Of a DNA stretch of 57,410 nucleotides, positions 42,510 to 51,047 are shown piece after piece. Both the position numbers and the translations under genes were made by a program. The notes under the pieces are model-generated. The model saw only the letters and a list, made by a program, of their open reading frames with translations, ran no database searches and had not been told where the DNA came from. Numbering within the stretch: position 1 is the stretch's first letter; each line of letters starts with the position of its first letter. The stretch is from Azospirillum soli (GTDB lineage: Bacteria > Pseudomonadota > Alphaproteobacteria > Azospirillales > Azospirillaceae): contig NZ_JAGINQ010000033.1 of NCBI RefSeq assembly GCF_017876165.1, forward strand, positions 1 through 57,410, given 5' to 3'.

Positions 42510-44870
42510 GTGGAAAACCTTCCCCAGATCAACCGCGGTGGGCCGCCGGTTCCGGCTTGGCCGACCGCCGGCGTCCCCGGCCCCGGCCTGTCGTCGCGAG
42601 GCGAATTCGAAGGGCAAGCCCCGGCCGCCGGGCCGGATTTCCGGTTCATCCTGCGCGTGCTGGGCAGCCACAAGTGGCTGATCGCCTTCATCGTGGTGAC
42701 ACTGACCGGGCTGTCGGCGCTGGGCGTGTCGATGCTGAAGGACCAGTACACGTCCGAAGCTCTTCTGCTGGTCGATAACCGCCAGGTGCGCATCGTGCGC
42801 GAGGCCGAACAGGTCGTCGGCGCCATGCCGGCCGAGGACGCGGCCATCCTCAGCGAGATCGAGATCCTGAAGTCGGCCCACGTGCTGAACCGGGTGATCG
42901 AGGACCTGAACCTGGGCACCCATCCCGAGTTCAACCCGCCGGCCCAGGAGGACGAGACCCTGCCGCTGATCGAGCGCGCGGTGGCCCAGGGCCGCGACCT
43001 CGCCAGCCGCGCCTGGGGCGACGAGCTGCCGGGCCCGGTCGCCTGGCTGCTGAGCCACGGCGACGGCGTGGCCAAGGACATCCGGGCGCGCGAGGCCCAC
43101 GCCGCTCTCGGCAACGACCAGATCATGGCGCGCATCCATCGCAAGCTGGACGTCACCATCGTCGGCCGGTCGCGCGTGATCCAGGTGCGCTTCAGCGCCA
43201 AGGAGCCGCAGCTGGCCCGCGACGTGGTGGACGGCATCGTCCGCCACTACATGGAAACCCGCCAGAAGATGGACCGCGACCTGTCCACCGGCGCCATCGC
43301 CTGGTTGCAGGACCGCATCAACACCCTGCGCCAGGAAGTGGCCGAGGCCGATGGCAAGGCCGAGGCGGCCCGCATGAAGGCCGGCCTGATCAAGGGCGGC
43401 ACCGGCCCGATGGCCATGCACGAGCTTGAGTCGACCCGCATGCGTCTGGCCGAGGCCGCGGCCATCCGCGCCCGCAGCGTCGCCCAGGCCGATGCGCTGG
43501 AGCGCAACCTGCGCGCCGGCAACTGGAACGCCATCGGCGGCAGCATCGCCTCCCCGGTCGTCGCCCAGCTGCGCGCCACCGTCGCGGCGATCTCCACCGA
43601 GATGGCCCAGCTGTCGCGCCAGTACGGCCCCAAGCACCCGCGCATCGTTGAACTCCAGGCCCGCCTGAACGAGGCCAACTCCTCGCTCCAGCAGGAAATC
43701 CGCCGCGAGATCAACGGCGTCCGCGAGGCCGCCCAGGTCGCGGTGGAGCAGGAAACCGCCCTGAAGAGCATGATCGCGAAGATGGAAGGCAGCTACGCGA
43801 CCATGCAGGAGGACGCGATCCCGCTGCGCACGCTGGAGTCCGAGGCCCAGGCCAAGCGTCAGCTGCTCGACAACCTGCTGGCCCGCCTGGAGGAGGTCGA
43901 GGCCCAGAAGGACACCCGCGCCTTCCCGGCCGCCGTCAAGCTGGTGTCGGCCCCGCAGGTGCCGCATGAGCCGTCGGGTCCGTTCCGCGTCCTGCTGCTG
44001 CTGGCCGGCTTCGTCGCCTCGGTCGCCCTGTCGATCTTCACCGTGTTCGGCCTGGAGCTTCTGCAGCGCCACATCCACACCCCGGACGCCATCCGCCGCA
44101 TCCTGGGCGTGGGCGTGGTTCACATCGTGCCGCACCACACCGACCGCAGCGCCAAGGGCCGGCTGTACAAGATCTTCCAGCGCCACCCGTTCTCCCTGTT
44201 CAGCGAGTCGCTGCGCGCCCTGTTCCGCAACCATCTGACCGACCTCGGCCCGGTGGGCTCCATCGCGGTGACCTCGGCCCGGCCGCAAGACGGCAAGACC
44301 TCGCTCAGCCTCGCCGTGGCGCAGGTGGCGAGCCAGGCCGGCCGGCGCGTGGTGGTGGTGGACACCGACTTCCGCCGCTCGCGGATCGACGGCCTGTTCG
44401 ACCTGTCGGCCAAGAAGGGCCTGTCGGACTGGATCGCCGGCGAGGCGTCCCTGGACGAGATCGTCCACGTCTCCGACGAGGTTCCGTTCGCCATGGTTCC
44501 GGCGGGCCGCCTGAACGCCATGACGCTGGACCGCTTCAACGTGGACAGCCTCGTGCATCTGATGGCCGGCCTGTCGCCGCAGTTCGATCTGGTGGTGTTC
44601 GACACCGCCCCGGCGCTGGCCGTGTCGGACGCCCGCATCGTGTGCGGCGCCGCCTCCAAGGTTCTGTTCGTCACCCGCTGGGGCCACACCACGGCCAGCG
44701 ACCTGCAGGCGGTGGCGGACCTCGGCCCGATCGACCACGACAAGTTCGTGTGCGTGATGACCGACGTGAACCTGAAGAAGGCCGCCTCGAAGGGCTACCA
44801 GGGTCCGTACAACAGCTACGTCGCGACCCGGAAGTACTACGGCAACCCGACCCTGCGGGTCACGCCGTAA
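42510..44870 (+). CDS. Polysaccharide co-polymerase / tyrosine autokinase (Wzz + BY-kinase)
   Basis: The 786-residue inner-membrane protein combines a Wzz chain-length domain with a cytoplasmic bacterial tyrosine kinase. The first membrane helix is at about 52-75 (SHKWLIAFIVVTLTGLSALG), followed by a long periplasmic coiled-coil region. A second helix is at about 495-515 (FRVLLLLAGFVASVALSIFT). The kinase has Walker A SARPQDGKTS, Walker A' VVVVDTDFRRSR and Walker B FDLVVFDTAP. The C-terminus ends with a tyrosine cluster, KGYQGPYNSYVATRKYYG, for autophosphorylation. The start is GTG with AAGGAG upstream. It controls polymer length and export. The cognate Wza/Wzx/Wzy genes are not in the window. 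Confidence 0.95.
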   Translation: MENLPQINRGGPPVPAWPTAGVPGPGLSSRGEFEGQAPAAGPDFRFILRVLGSHKWLIAFIVVTLTGLSALGVSMLKDQYTSEALLLVDNRQVRIVREAEQVVGAMPAEDAAILSEIEILKSAHVLNRVIEDLNLGTHPEFNPPAQEDETLPLIERAVAQGRDLASRAWGDELPGPVAWLLSHGDGVAKDIRAREAHAALGNDQIMARIHRKLDVTIVGRSRVIQVRFSAKEPQLARDVVDGIVRHYMETRQKMDRDLSTGAIAWLQDRINTLRQEVAEADGKAEAARMKAGLIKGGTGPMAMHELESTRMRLAEAAAIRARSVAQADALERNLRAGNWNAIGGSIASPVVAQLRATVAAISTEMAQLSRQYGPKHPRIVELQARLNEANSSLQQEIRREINGVREAAQVAVEQETALKSMIAKMEGSYATMQEDAIPLRTLESEAQAKRQLLDNLLARLEEVEAQKDTRAFPAAVKLVSAPQVPHEPSGPFRVLLLLAGFVASVALSIFTVFGLELLQRHIHTPDAIRRILGVGVVHIVPHHTDRSAKGRLYKIFQRHPFSLFSESLRALFRNHLTDLGPVGSIAVTSARPQDGKTSLSLAVAQVASQAGRRVVVVDTDFRRSRIDGLFDLSAKKGLSDWIAGEASLDEIVHVSDEVPFAMVPAGRLNAMTLDRFNVDSLVHLMAGLSPQFDLVVFDTAPALAVSDARIVCGAASKVLFVTRWGHTTASDLQAVADLGPIDHDKFVCVMTDVNLKKAASKGYQGPYNSYVATRKYYGNPTLRVTP

Positions 44871-44891
44871 GCCTCCCTCCCCTTGCGTCCA

Positions 44892-44937
44892 CCCCTCTCC
44901 CTCCCATCCTGCATGAGGGGGGAGAGGGGCTTTTTTT
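44892..44937 (+). terminator. Terminator after the tyrosine kinase gene
   Basis: CCCCTCTCC (44892-44900) pairs with GGAGAGGGG (44921-44929), extended by further C/G pairs, and is followed by C and seven T residues. It separates the WecG-BYK pair from the GH10 gene. Confidence 0.85.
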
Positions 44938-44958
44938 CACAGCACGAGGCCCGACATC

Positions 44959-46239
44959 ATGGTCCCGCCCTCGCCCAACACCCAGAAGTCCCGCCTGTTC
45001 GACCGCATCGCGCTGACCCGCCGCGACGCCCTGCGCGCCGCCATCGGCGCCGCGGTGCTGGCGAGCTGCAAGGCCGCCACCGCCCCGGCGGTCGCCGCCG
45101 CGCAGGCCCTGGCATCGCCGAGCGCGGCGCCGGACGTGACGCTGCGCGACGCCTGCCGGGCCGCCGGGGTCCGCCACGGCGCTGCTCGCGACCACTTCAT
45201 CGAGCCGGAAGACCCGATGCTCGACACGCTGATGGCGCGGGAATGCGACGTGGTCACGCCGGAGAACGGCGGCAAATGGGCGGTCTTCCAGCCGCAGGAC
45301 GGCCGGTTCGACTGGCGCCGCTTCGACGCCAGCGTGGAGCTTGCCCGCAGCATCGGCGCCCAGCCCAACTGGCACTGCGCCCTGTGGCAGCACATGGGCA
45401 TGCCCGACTACATGAAGCTGCCGGTCGATTTGATGCCGGAACTGGGGATCGGCGAGAACCGCTACTTCTCCGCCGAGGGCACGCTCTCCCCCGAGAATCA
45501 TTGGGAGCGCTTCACCGACATGGTCGCCGCCGTGAAGCGGCGCTACGGCGACATCTTCTACCGCATCGACGTGGCCAACGAGGTCTTCTTCTGGGAGACC
45601 GGCTACAGCCACCCGCATGAGCAGGACCGCCACGGCTTCCGCAAGGGCATGTGGTGGGTGGCGGCCGGCGGCGCCGAGAAGGGGCCGGAATGGCTGGATC
45701 CCTTCTTCCACCACATCCGGCAAGCCTTCCCTTCGGCCAAGCTGGTCATCAACGACTTCGGCATCGAACTGGCGGAGGGCTGGCAGCAGCGCAAGCGCGC
45801 CTACCTGCTGACCTGGCTGACCGACGCCGTGGCGCGCGGCGTGCCGATCGACGGGGTCGGCCTGCAAAGCCACCTGATGGCCGGCAAGCCCTACGACCGC
45901 GACGGCATGCGCCGCTTCTACCGCGCCGTGGACCGGCTGGGCCTGCCGATCCACATCACCGAATTCGACGTGGACGAAACCCACCTGCCCCGCGCCTGGT
46001 CCCGCACGGAGAAGGACCGCAGCATGGCGTGGCTGGCCGGACAGTATGTGGGCGATGTCATGGCCAACGCCCGGCTGGCCGAGCTGTGCTGGTGGCACCT
46101 GCGCTCCGACCTGAACTACATCGCGCGGGAGAAAGCAGAGTTGCAGCCGCAGCCGTCGCCGTACGACGCCGCCTCGCGCCCGTTGCCGATGTACGAAGCA
46201 ACCGTGCAGGCCCTGCGGGGGAGGACGCGGGCGGGGTAG
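44959..46239 (+). CDS. GH10-family endo-beta-xylanase-like glycosidase, Tat-exported
   Basis: The 426-residue protein is a GH10 barrel with the acid/base Glu208 in IDVANEVFFW and the nucleophile Glu335 in IHITEFDVDE. ENGGKWAVFQPQDGRFDW, PNWHCALWQHMGMPDY and VGLQSHL are further GH10 landmarks. The N-terminus LTRRDALRAAIGAAVLASCK is a twin-arginine signal that also contains a lipobox-like LASC (Cys37), so it may be a Tat-exported lipoprotein. GH10 enzymes cleave beta-1,4-xylan. Beside an exopolysaccharide kinase it may instead trim or release the cell's own polymer. A terminator precedes it, so it probably has its own promoter. Confidence 0.93.
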   Translation: MVPPSPNTQKSRLFDRIALTRRDALRAAIGAAVLASCKAATAPAVAAAQALASPSAAPDVTLRDACRAAGVRHGAARDHFIEPEDPMLDTLMARECDVVTPENGGKWAVFQPQDGRFDWRRFDASVELARSIGAQPNWHCALWQHMGMPDYMKLPVDLMPELGIGENRYFSAEGTLSPENHWERFTDMVAAVKRRYGDIFYRIDVANEVFFWETGYSHPHEQDRHGFRKGMWWVAAGGAEKGPEWLDPFFHHIRQAFPSAKLVINDFGIELAEGWQQRKRAYLLTWLTDAVARGVPIDGVGLQSHLMAGKPYDRDGMRRFYRAVDRLGLPIHITEFDVDETHLPRAWSRTEKDRSMAWLAGQYVGDVMANARLAELCWWHLRSDLNYIAREKAELQPQPSPYDAASRPLPMYEATVQALRGRTRAG

Positions 46240-46612
46240 TTCCCGGACGGTGTCGCGGCGAGCCCCCTTCCTCCCAGCCTTCGGCTGGGCCCCTCCGAGG
46301 TCGCTCGCAAGTCTCGCGACCGCGCTCCGCCTACGGTCGCCTTTGGCGCCCGTCCGGCCTGCGGCCGTCGGCTCCACGCCCCCATCTTCGGCGGGGGCAG
46401 GTTGCATTCCCTCCCCCGTGCACGGCATGGGGGAGGGTTAGGGTGGGGGCCCGATGCGACCACCCTCCCGCCTCGGGCGGGAGAGGGTTACCTCCACCCC
46501 CTCCCCTACTCCGATCGAACCGGTCATACCCGCCATTCGCACCGCCTACGAACGATTTCCGGCTCCCTAAATTCAGGGCTGGTCATGTCGCTTTTTCCCC
46601 ATGAGGTCGGTC
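46240..46612. other. Hairpin-rich intergenic region between GH10 and the methyltransferase
   Basis: The region contains a row of stem-loops: CCCAGCC-TTC-GGCTGGG (46276-46292, CUUCGG-type loop), GGTCGC/GCGACC, a CCCC...GGGG pair around TCTTCGGC, CCTCCCCC/GGGGGAGG (about 46410-46437, a likely terminator for GH10) and CCCTCCCGCC/GGCGGGAGAGGG (about 46474-46498). There is no supported gene. Confidence 0.5.
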
Positions 46613-47533
46613 ATGGAACGCCTGAACGCCCAGGAACTGGTTGCCCGCTACAAGCGGAAATTCGGCCTCGCGCCGAGCTATCCCCTCAGCGAGAGCATGG
46701 TTCTTCAGCACTGGGATCTGGAACGCCGGCTGGCGCGCGAACTGCTCGACTCCCGCCGCGAGGAGCGCTGGTCGGTGTTCGAGCGCTGCTACACCGCGCT
46801 CTATTCCGCCTGCCCCTGGCTGAACGACGCGGTGGACACCTCGGTCCAGGACGACCAGCTGGACTTCGGCCATTTCCTGACGCTGCTGAAGGGCGCCACG
46901 GACGTGTACGAGGTCGGCTCCGGCAAGGCGCGGCTGCTGGGCTTCCTGGCCCGGCACGGCTATCGCTGCGTCGCCACCGAGGTGACCCGCGAGCGCGGTG
47001 AACGCTGGATCGACGAGCGCACCAACGTCACTTGGCGCTGCTGCGACGGCGTCAACCTCGCGGAGTTCGAGCCGAAGGAACAGTACGACGCAGTCGTCTC
47101 CACCCACGTCATCGAGCATTTCCACCCCGACGACGTGATCCCCCACATGGAGAACGTGCACGCCATCCTGAAGCCGGGCGGCCGTTACGTGCTGAGCATG
47201 CCGCACAAGCACGCCGGGCCCATGGACCTGTCGGAGGTCTTCGGGCTGGACGAGCCGATCTGCATGCACCTGCGCGAATACACCTGGGCGGAGACGGAGG
47301 CGGCGCTGCGCAAGGCCGGCTTCGAGCGGATGGAGGCCGTCTACATCGCCCCGATGTCGGTGCGGCGGCGCCTGCCGATCCATTTCTCCGGACGCGGCTA
47401 TCTGGCCTATGTGAAGGCCGTGGAGGCTCTTCTGGGCGCCATGCCGTTAACCATGCGGCGCAAGCTCGGCAAGCTCGGACAGCTTTATCTGTTCCGTCCG
47501 GAGGTTTTCATGGTGGCCCACAAGGCCCGATGA
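46613..47533 (+). CDS. Class I SAM-dependent methyltransferase
   Basis: The 306-residue protein has an N-terminal helical extension (about 1-80). A Rossmann methyltransferase domain follows: motif I VYEVGSGKARLLGFLA, the acidic loop ATEVTRERG, YDAVVSTHVIEHFHPDDVI (post-I to motif II) and ILKPGGRYVLSMPHKH (motif III). The C-terminal part is basic and partly hydrophobic (YLAYVKAVEALLGAMPLTMR) and may touch the membrane. The ATG at 46613 has GAGGT 7 nt upstream; the ATG at 46601 lies over that motif. Its place between glycosidase and exopolysaccharide genes suggests methylation of a sugar or lipid-linked intermediate, which is inference. Confidence 0.85.
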   Translation: MERLNAQELVARYKRKFGLAPSYPLSESMVLQHWDLERRLARELLDSRREERWSVFERCYTALYSACPWLNDAVDTSVQDDQLDFGHFLTLLKGATDVYEVGSGKARLLGFLARHGYRCVATEVTRERGERWIDERTNVTWRCCDGVNLAEFEPKEQYDAVVSTHVIEHFHPDDVIPHMENVHAILKPGGRYVLSMPHKHAGPMDLSEVFGLDEPICMHLREYTWAETEAALRKAGFERMEAVYIAPMSVRRRLPIHFSGRGYLAYVKAVEALLGAMPLTMRRKLGKLGQLYLFRPEVFMVAHKAR

Positions 47534-47579
47534 GATCTCCCCCGAAATCTGACCTGTAAAGAAATCAAACACTTGTGGT

Positions 47580-47640
47580 CGCGAGAGCCCACTGTGTCTT
47601 TTCAGGCGCAGTAAAGCGGGATTCTCGCGTCCCTTTCTTT
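47580..47640 (+). promoter_or_regulatory. Hairpin followed by a T-rich run upstream of the GH5 gene
   Basis: CGCGAGAGCCC (47580-47590) and GGGATTCTCGCG (47618-47629) can pair over 27 nt and are followed by TCCCTTTCTTTT. It may terminate the methyltransferase gene or form part of the GH5 leader, whose ATG is 110 bp further on. Confidence 0.4.
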
Positions 47641-47750
47641 TCACAGGCGATCGTGGCTTTTGGGCAGCATTTCCCTAAAATGCGAAATATCTCGTTAACC
47701 ATTCTGGACGAACCTCGGCTCCAGCGAAAAACGGAAAGAGGTATCTTCCA

Positions 47751-50288
47751 ATGGCAACGACCACCACGAGCCTCGTCGACACGACCTTCGTCGTCAACGC
47801 CTCGGGGCAGGCTGCCGGCGGGATCTGGCCGCAGTTCAAGCTGCGCCTGGATGGCGTCGATCTCGGCCAGGCCACGGTCAGCTCGACCACCGCCGGCCGC
47901 TACACCTTCACCGCCAAGGTCGCTCCCGACCAGGCGCACAAGGTGCAGATCGTCTACACCAACGACGGGTACGTGAACGGTCAGGACCGTAACCTCCTCG
48001 TCAAGTCTTTGGAAGTCAACGGCAAGTCCGTCAGCTCGACCAGCTCGCTCGTCACCTACGACAAGGGCGCCGTCGACGGCAAGGACGTCGTCCCCGGCCA
48101 GGAAGGCATGTGGTGGAACGGCGCGCTCGACTTCGCGCTGACCAAGGACTACTTCCCGGTCACCACCCCGACTGCCCCGGCCGGCAACGCCCAGATCGTG
48201 ATCAACGCGCAGGGCAACGCCGCCGCCGGCGTGAACGCGCACTTCAACCTGCTGATCGACGGTAAGAAGGTCGGCGAGGGCACCGTCGGCACCACCGCCA
48301 AGGACTACGCCTTCACAACCAACGTGGCGGCCGACCAGGCGCACAAGATCCAGGTCCAGTACGACAACGATGCGACCATCAACGGTCAGGACCGCAACCT
48401 GATCGTCAACAAGATCACCATCAACGGCAAGGCCGTCGCCCCCGACGCGTCCATCGTCAGCTATGACAAGGGCCCGCTGGACGGGCAGGACGTGATCAAG
48501 GGCCAGTCCGGCATGTGGTGGGACGGCACCCTGGTCGTCAACGCCGATAAGAGCTACTTCCCGGGCGGCAGCACCGGCACGCCGACGACGCCGGTCCCGC
48601 CGACCCCGACGCCGACGCAGCCGTCGATCACGGTCAACGACGTCACAGTGACCGAGCCGACCGGTTCCTCGTCCAGCAGCACGGGCATCGCGCCGGGCTT
48701 CCTGTCGACGGACGGCGGGCAGATCATCGACAGCACCGGCAAGGCGGTGAAGCTGACCGGCGTCAACTGGTTCGGGGCCGAGGGCTACGCCTTCGCGCCG
48801 CAGGGGCTGTGGATGGACAGCTACCAGAACCAGATGGCCAAGATGAAGGAGCTGGGCTTCAACGTCATCCGCCTGCCCTACTCCGACGCCATGCTCGACG
48901 CCGGCCGCCGCCCGACCGGCATCGACTACGCCAAGAACCCCGATCTGGTCGGCAAGACCTCGCTGGAGGTGTTCGACAAGATCATCGAGCACGCCGACAA
49001 GATCGGCATGAAGATCATCCTCGACCACCATCGCTCCGGCGACGGTGCCTCGGCCAACGAGAACGGGCTCTGGTACACCAGCCAGTACCCGGAATCGAAG
49101 ATGATCGAGAACTGGAAGATGCTGGCGACCCGCTACAAGGGCAACGACGCGGTCATCGGCGCCGACCTGCACAACGAGCCGCACAACCCGGCGACCTGGG
49201 GCGACGGCAACCCGGCGACCGACTGGGCGCGGGCGGCCGAGCGCATCGGCAACGCCATCCAGTCGGTGAACAAGGACTGGCTGCTGATCGTGGAGGGCAT
49301 CGAGACCTACCAGAACCAGTGGTACTGGTGGGGCGGCAACCTGCTCGGCGAGAAGAACTACGAGGTCAAGTTCAACACGCCGGACAAGCTGGTCTACTCG
49401 GTGCACGACTACGGCCCGTCGCTGCACATGATGTCCTGGTTCAACGACGGCAACTTCCCGAACAACATGCCGGCGAAGTGGGATCAGATGTGGGGCCACT
49501 TCATCAAGAACGACGAGGCGCCGGTGCTGGTCGGCGAGTTCGGCAGCCGCATGGAGACCGCCATCGACCAGAAGTGGATGCCCAAGCTGGTCCAGTACAT
49601 GAACGGCGACTGGGACGGCAACGGCACCATCGACCTCGCCCAGGGCGACCAGGGCGCCAGCTGGACCTACTGGGCCTGGAGCCCCGGCTCGGGCGACACC
49701 GGCGGCATCATGAACGACAGCTGGCAGGTCGACTATCGCAAGTACGACGCCATCAAGGCCGGCCTGTACAAGGGTTCGACCGGTGGCCCGGCGACCGCCG
49801 ACGCGACCTTCACCGTGAAGCTGTCGAAGGCCTACACCGAGGCGGTCACCGTGGATTACGCCACAGCCGACGGCACGGCCAAGGCCGGTTCGGACTACAC
49901 GGCGACCAGCGGCAAGCTGACCTTCGCCGCCGGTGAGACCAGCAAGACCGTTACCGTCAAGGTGCTGAGCGACAGCGTCGCGGAGGGTACGGAGAACTTC
50001 TCGCTGAAGCTGTCCAACCCGACGAAGGCGACCATCACCGACGCCACGGGTGTCGGCACCATCAACCCGCCGGGCACCGCCCAGGCCCTGGCCATGGCCG
50101 CTCCGGCCGATGGTTCGGTGGATGTGTGGACCCATGCGGTGACCCAGCAGCAGGCCGAGGCGGCCACCTCCTCGGCTCCGGAGATCACCCCGGTCGCCAC
50201 CACGGCCGCGGCTGCGGAACTGGCTGCCCTGGGTGCCGAGCACCTGGAATACGGTCATTCCCACTACATCGCGACCGAAGGCGCCTGA
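47751..50288 (+). CDS. Secreted multidomain glycanase: two CBM60-like modules, GH5, split Calx-beta
   Basis: The 845-residue protein contains two tandem xylan-binding-type modules (about 10-135 and 147-272) sharing NGQDRNL and GMWW motifs. A Pro/Thr linker follows. A GH5 catalytic domain (about 306-670) has acid/base Glu476 in ADLHNEPH and nucleophile Glu596 in PVLVGEFGS. A Calx-beta domain appears split: its first strand SITVNDVTVTE (292-302) precedes GH5, and the rest (ATFTVKL ... VDYATADGTAKAGSDYTATS, about 683-772) follows it. DWDGNGTID (620-628) resembles a calcium loop. There is no N-terminal signal peptide, so type I or another signal-less route is inferred. AGAGG precedes the ATG. The substrate is probably a beta-1,4-glucan or xylan. 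Confidence 0.92.
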   Translation: MATTTTSLVDTTFVVNASGQAAGGIWPQFKLRLDGVDLGQATVSSTTAGRYTFTAKVAPDQAHKVQIVYTNDGYVNGQDRNLLVKSLEVNGKSVSSTSSLVTYDKGAVDGKDVVPGQEGMWWNGALDFALTKDYFPVTTPTAPAGNAQIVINAQGNAAAGVNAHFNLLIDGKKVGEGTVGTTAKDYAFTTNVAADQAHKIQVQYDNDATINGQDRNLIVNKITINGKAVAPDASIVSYDKGPLDGQDVIKGQSGMWWDGTLVVNADKSYFPGGSTGTPTTPVPPTPTPTQPSITVNDVTVTEPTGSSSSSTGIAPGFLSTDGGQIIDSTGKAVKLTGVNWFGAEGYAFAPQGLWMDSYQNQMAKMKELGFNVIRLPYSDAMLDAGRRPTGIDYAKNPDLVGKTSLEVFDKIIEHADKIGMKIILDHHRSGDGASANENGLWYTSQYPESKMIENWKMLATRYKGNDAVIGADLHNEPHNPATWGDGNPATDWARAAERIGNAIQSVNKDWLLIVEGIETYQNQWYWWGGNLLGEKNYEVKFNTPDKLVYSVHDYGPSLHMMSWFNDGNFPNNMPAKWDQMWGHFIKNDEAPVLVGEFGSRMETAIDQKWMPKLVQYMNGDWDGNGTIDLAQGDQGASWTYWAWSPGSGDTGGIMNDSWQVDYRKYDAIKAGLYKGSTGGPATADATFTVKLSKAYTEAVTVDYATADGTAKAGSDYTATSGKLTFAAGETSKTVTVKVLSDSVAEGTENFSLKLSNPTKATITDATGVGTINPPGTAQALAMAAPADGSVDVWTHAVTQQQAEAATSSAPEITPVATTAAAAELAALGAEHLEYGHSHYIATEGA

Positions 50289-50326
50289 TCGGCGGTTTCG
50301 ATCATCCACGCAGGAAGAGCGACTTG

Positions 50327-50358
50327 GGCCGGCAGCGCACGCTGCCGGCCTTCTTTTT
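50327..50358 (+). terminator. Terminator after the GH5 gene
   Basis: GGCCGGCAGCG (50327-50337) and CGCTGCCGGCC (50340-50350) form an 11-bp perfect stem followed by TTCTTTTT. Confidence 0.92.
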
Positions 50359-50427
50359 GTCCGCTTAGGTTTTGCTTGTCCGCTTATATCTCAGGCGCGT
50401 TTGCCAGTCGCGTTGCCCGGCGCCTGA

Positions 50428-50575
50428 TACCAAATCCCGGTGATCGGAACCGATCACCGGGCCTCAATCGCCGGCGCGAGCGTCCGCTCGCTTGGCTCCG
50501 CGGGCATGTGCCCGCGCGGCGGCGGTCGCCGCCGATACCAAGGCCCAATGAGTTGTTCTCATTGGGCCTTGGTAT
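50428..50575. repeat. Five-hairpin repeat element, copy A
   Basis: The element starts ATACCAAATCCCGG and contains five stems in a row. Stem 1 is CCCGGTGATCGG/CCGATCACCGGG. Stem 2 is GCGAGC/GCTCGC. Stem 3 is CGCGGGC-ATGT-GCCCGCG. Stem 4 is CGGCGGC-GGTC-GCCGCCG. Stem 5 is ATACCAAGGCCCAATGAG-TTGTT-CTCATTGGGCCTTGGTAT (50535-50552, 50558-50575). Stems 1, 2 and 4 equal those of copy B; stems 3 and 5 differ but stay perfectly paired. The 3' end of the small minus-strand gene at 50559 lies inside stem 5. Confidence 0.9.
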
Positions 50576-50741
50576 GAGTGCCGGTGAGCCGGCACGACAA
50601 CTCGTCGATCCGGGATTCCAGCAGTCCCCGCAGGTGCGGCACCGCCTCGGCCTTCGGCAGAAGCCGCCCGGCCTCGAACGCCCGCAGGACGTCGGCGGCG
50701 TTGCGTCTTAAACCATTCTCGTCCGATTGCTGTCTGTTCAT
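50559..50741 (-). CDS. Small helical hypothetical protein (60 aa)
   Basis: The 60-residue protein starts MNRQQSDENGLRRNAADVLR and is charged and helical throughout (AFEAGRLLPKAEAVPHLRGL). Its start has a strong purine-rich site (GGGGGAAGGGAAG). It contains one Cys and no membrane segment. The stop codon lies within hairpin 5 of repeat copy A, so its last residues (about THTKAQ) are encoded by the repeat and may differ from homologues. It follows another small helical gene by 25 bp on the same strand. The family is unknown. Confidence 0.65.
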   Translation of the reverse strand: MNRQQSDENGLRRNAADVLRAFEAGRLLPKAEAVPHLRGLLESRIDELSCRLTGTHTKAQ

Positions 50742-50766
50742 GCGACTTCCCTTCCCCCTTTGCCCG

Positions 50767-50937
50767 TCAGTGCGATTGCTGCACGCGGCTGATGCGTTCG
50801 GTCAGGGTGTCGAGGCTGCGGATCAACTGCGTTTCGTCCTTCGGCTCGATCTGTCCCTTGCGCTGGGCGAGACGAAGAGCCGCTTGCGCCTCTTCCAGGC
50901 AATCAAGCGTGTGGCGCACGTAATCGTGTTGTTCCAT
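50767..50937 (-). CDS. Small coiled-coil hypothetical protein (56 aa)
   Basis: The 56-residue protein MEQHDYVRHTLDCLEEAQAA... forms two probable helices, the first ending at ALRLAQRKGQIEPKDETQLI and the second RSLDTLTERISRVQQSH with a leucine-rich face. GAGGGG lies 4 nt before the ATG. It appears to form an operon with the 60-residue gene downstream and perhaps the YkgJ-type gene upstream. No family is recognised. Confidence 0.75.
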   Translation of the reverse strand: MEQHDYVRHTLDCLEEAQAALRLAQRKGQIEPKDETQLIRSLDTLTERISRVQQSH

Positions 50938-51047
50938 GTTCCCCTCGCCTCCAAAGCCGTCGTCAATCCGAGGACAAACAGGCCGGGGGTTGCTCGGTTC
51001 CACCACTCCGGACGACTCCTTCCGGATCGGGGCGAGGCGGGGCGCGG

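Noticed and set aside
47565..50309. Long minus-strand open frame opposite the GH5 gene
   Set aside because: It mirrors a well-supported multidomain enzyme; its Val/Asp/Gly-rich repeats reflect the CBM and Calx-beta codons on the other strand.
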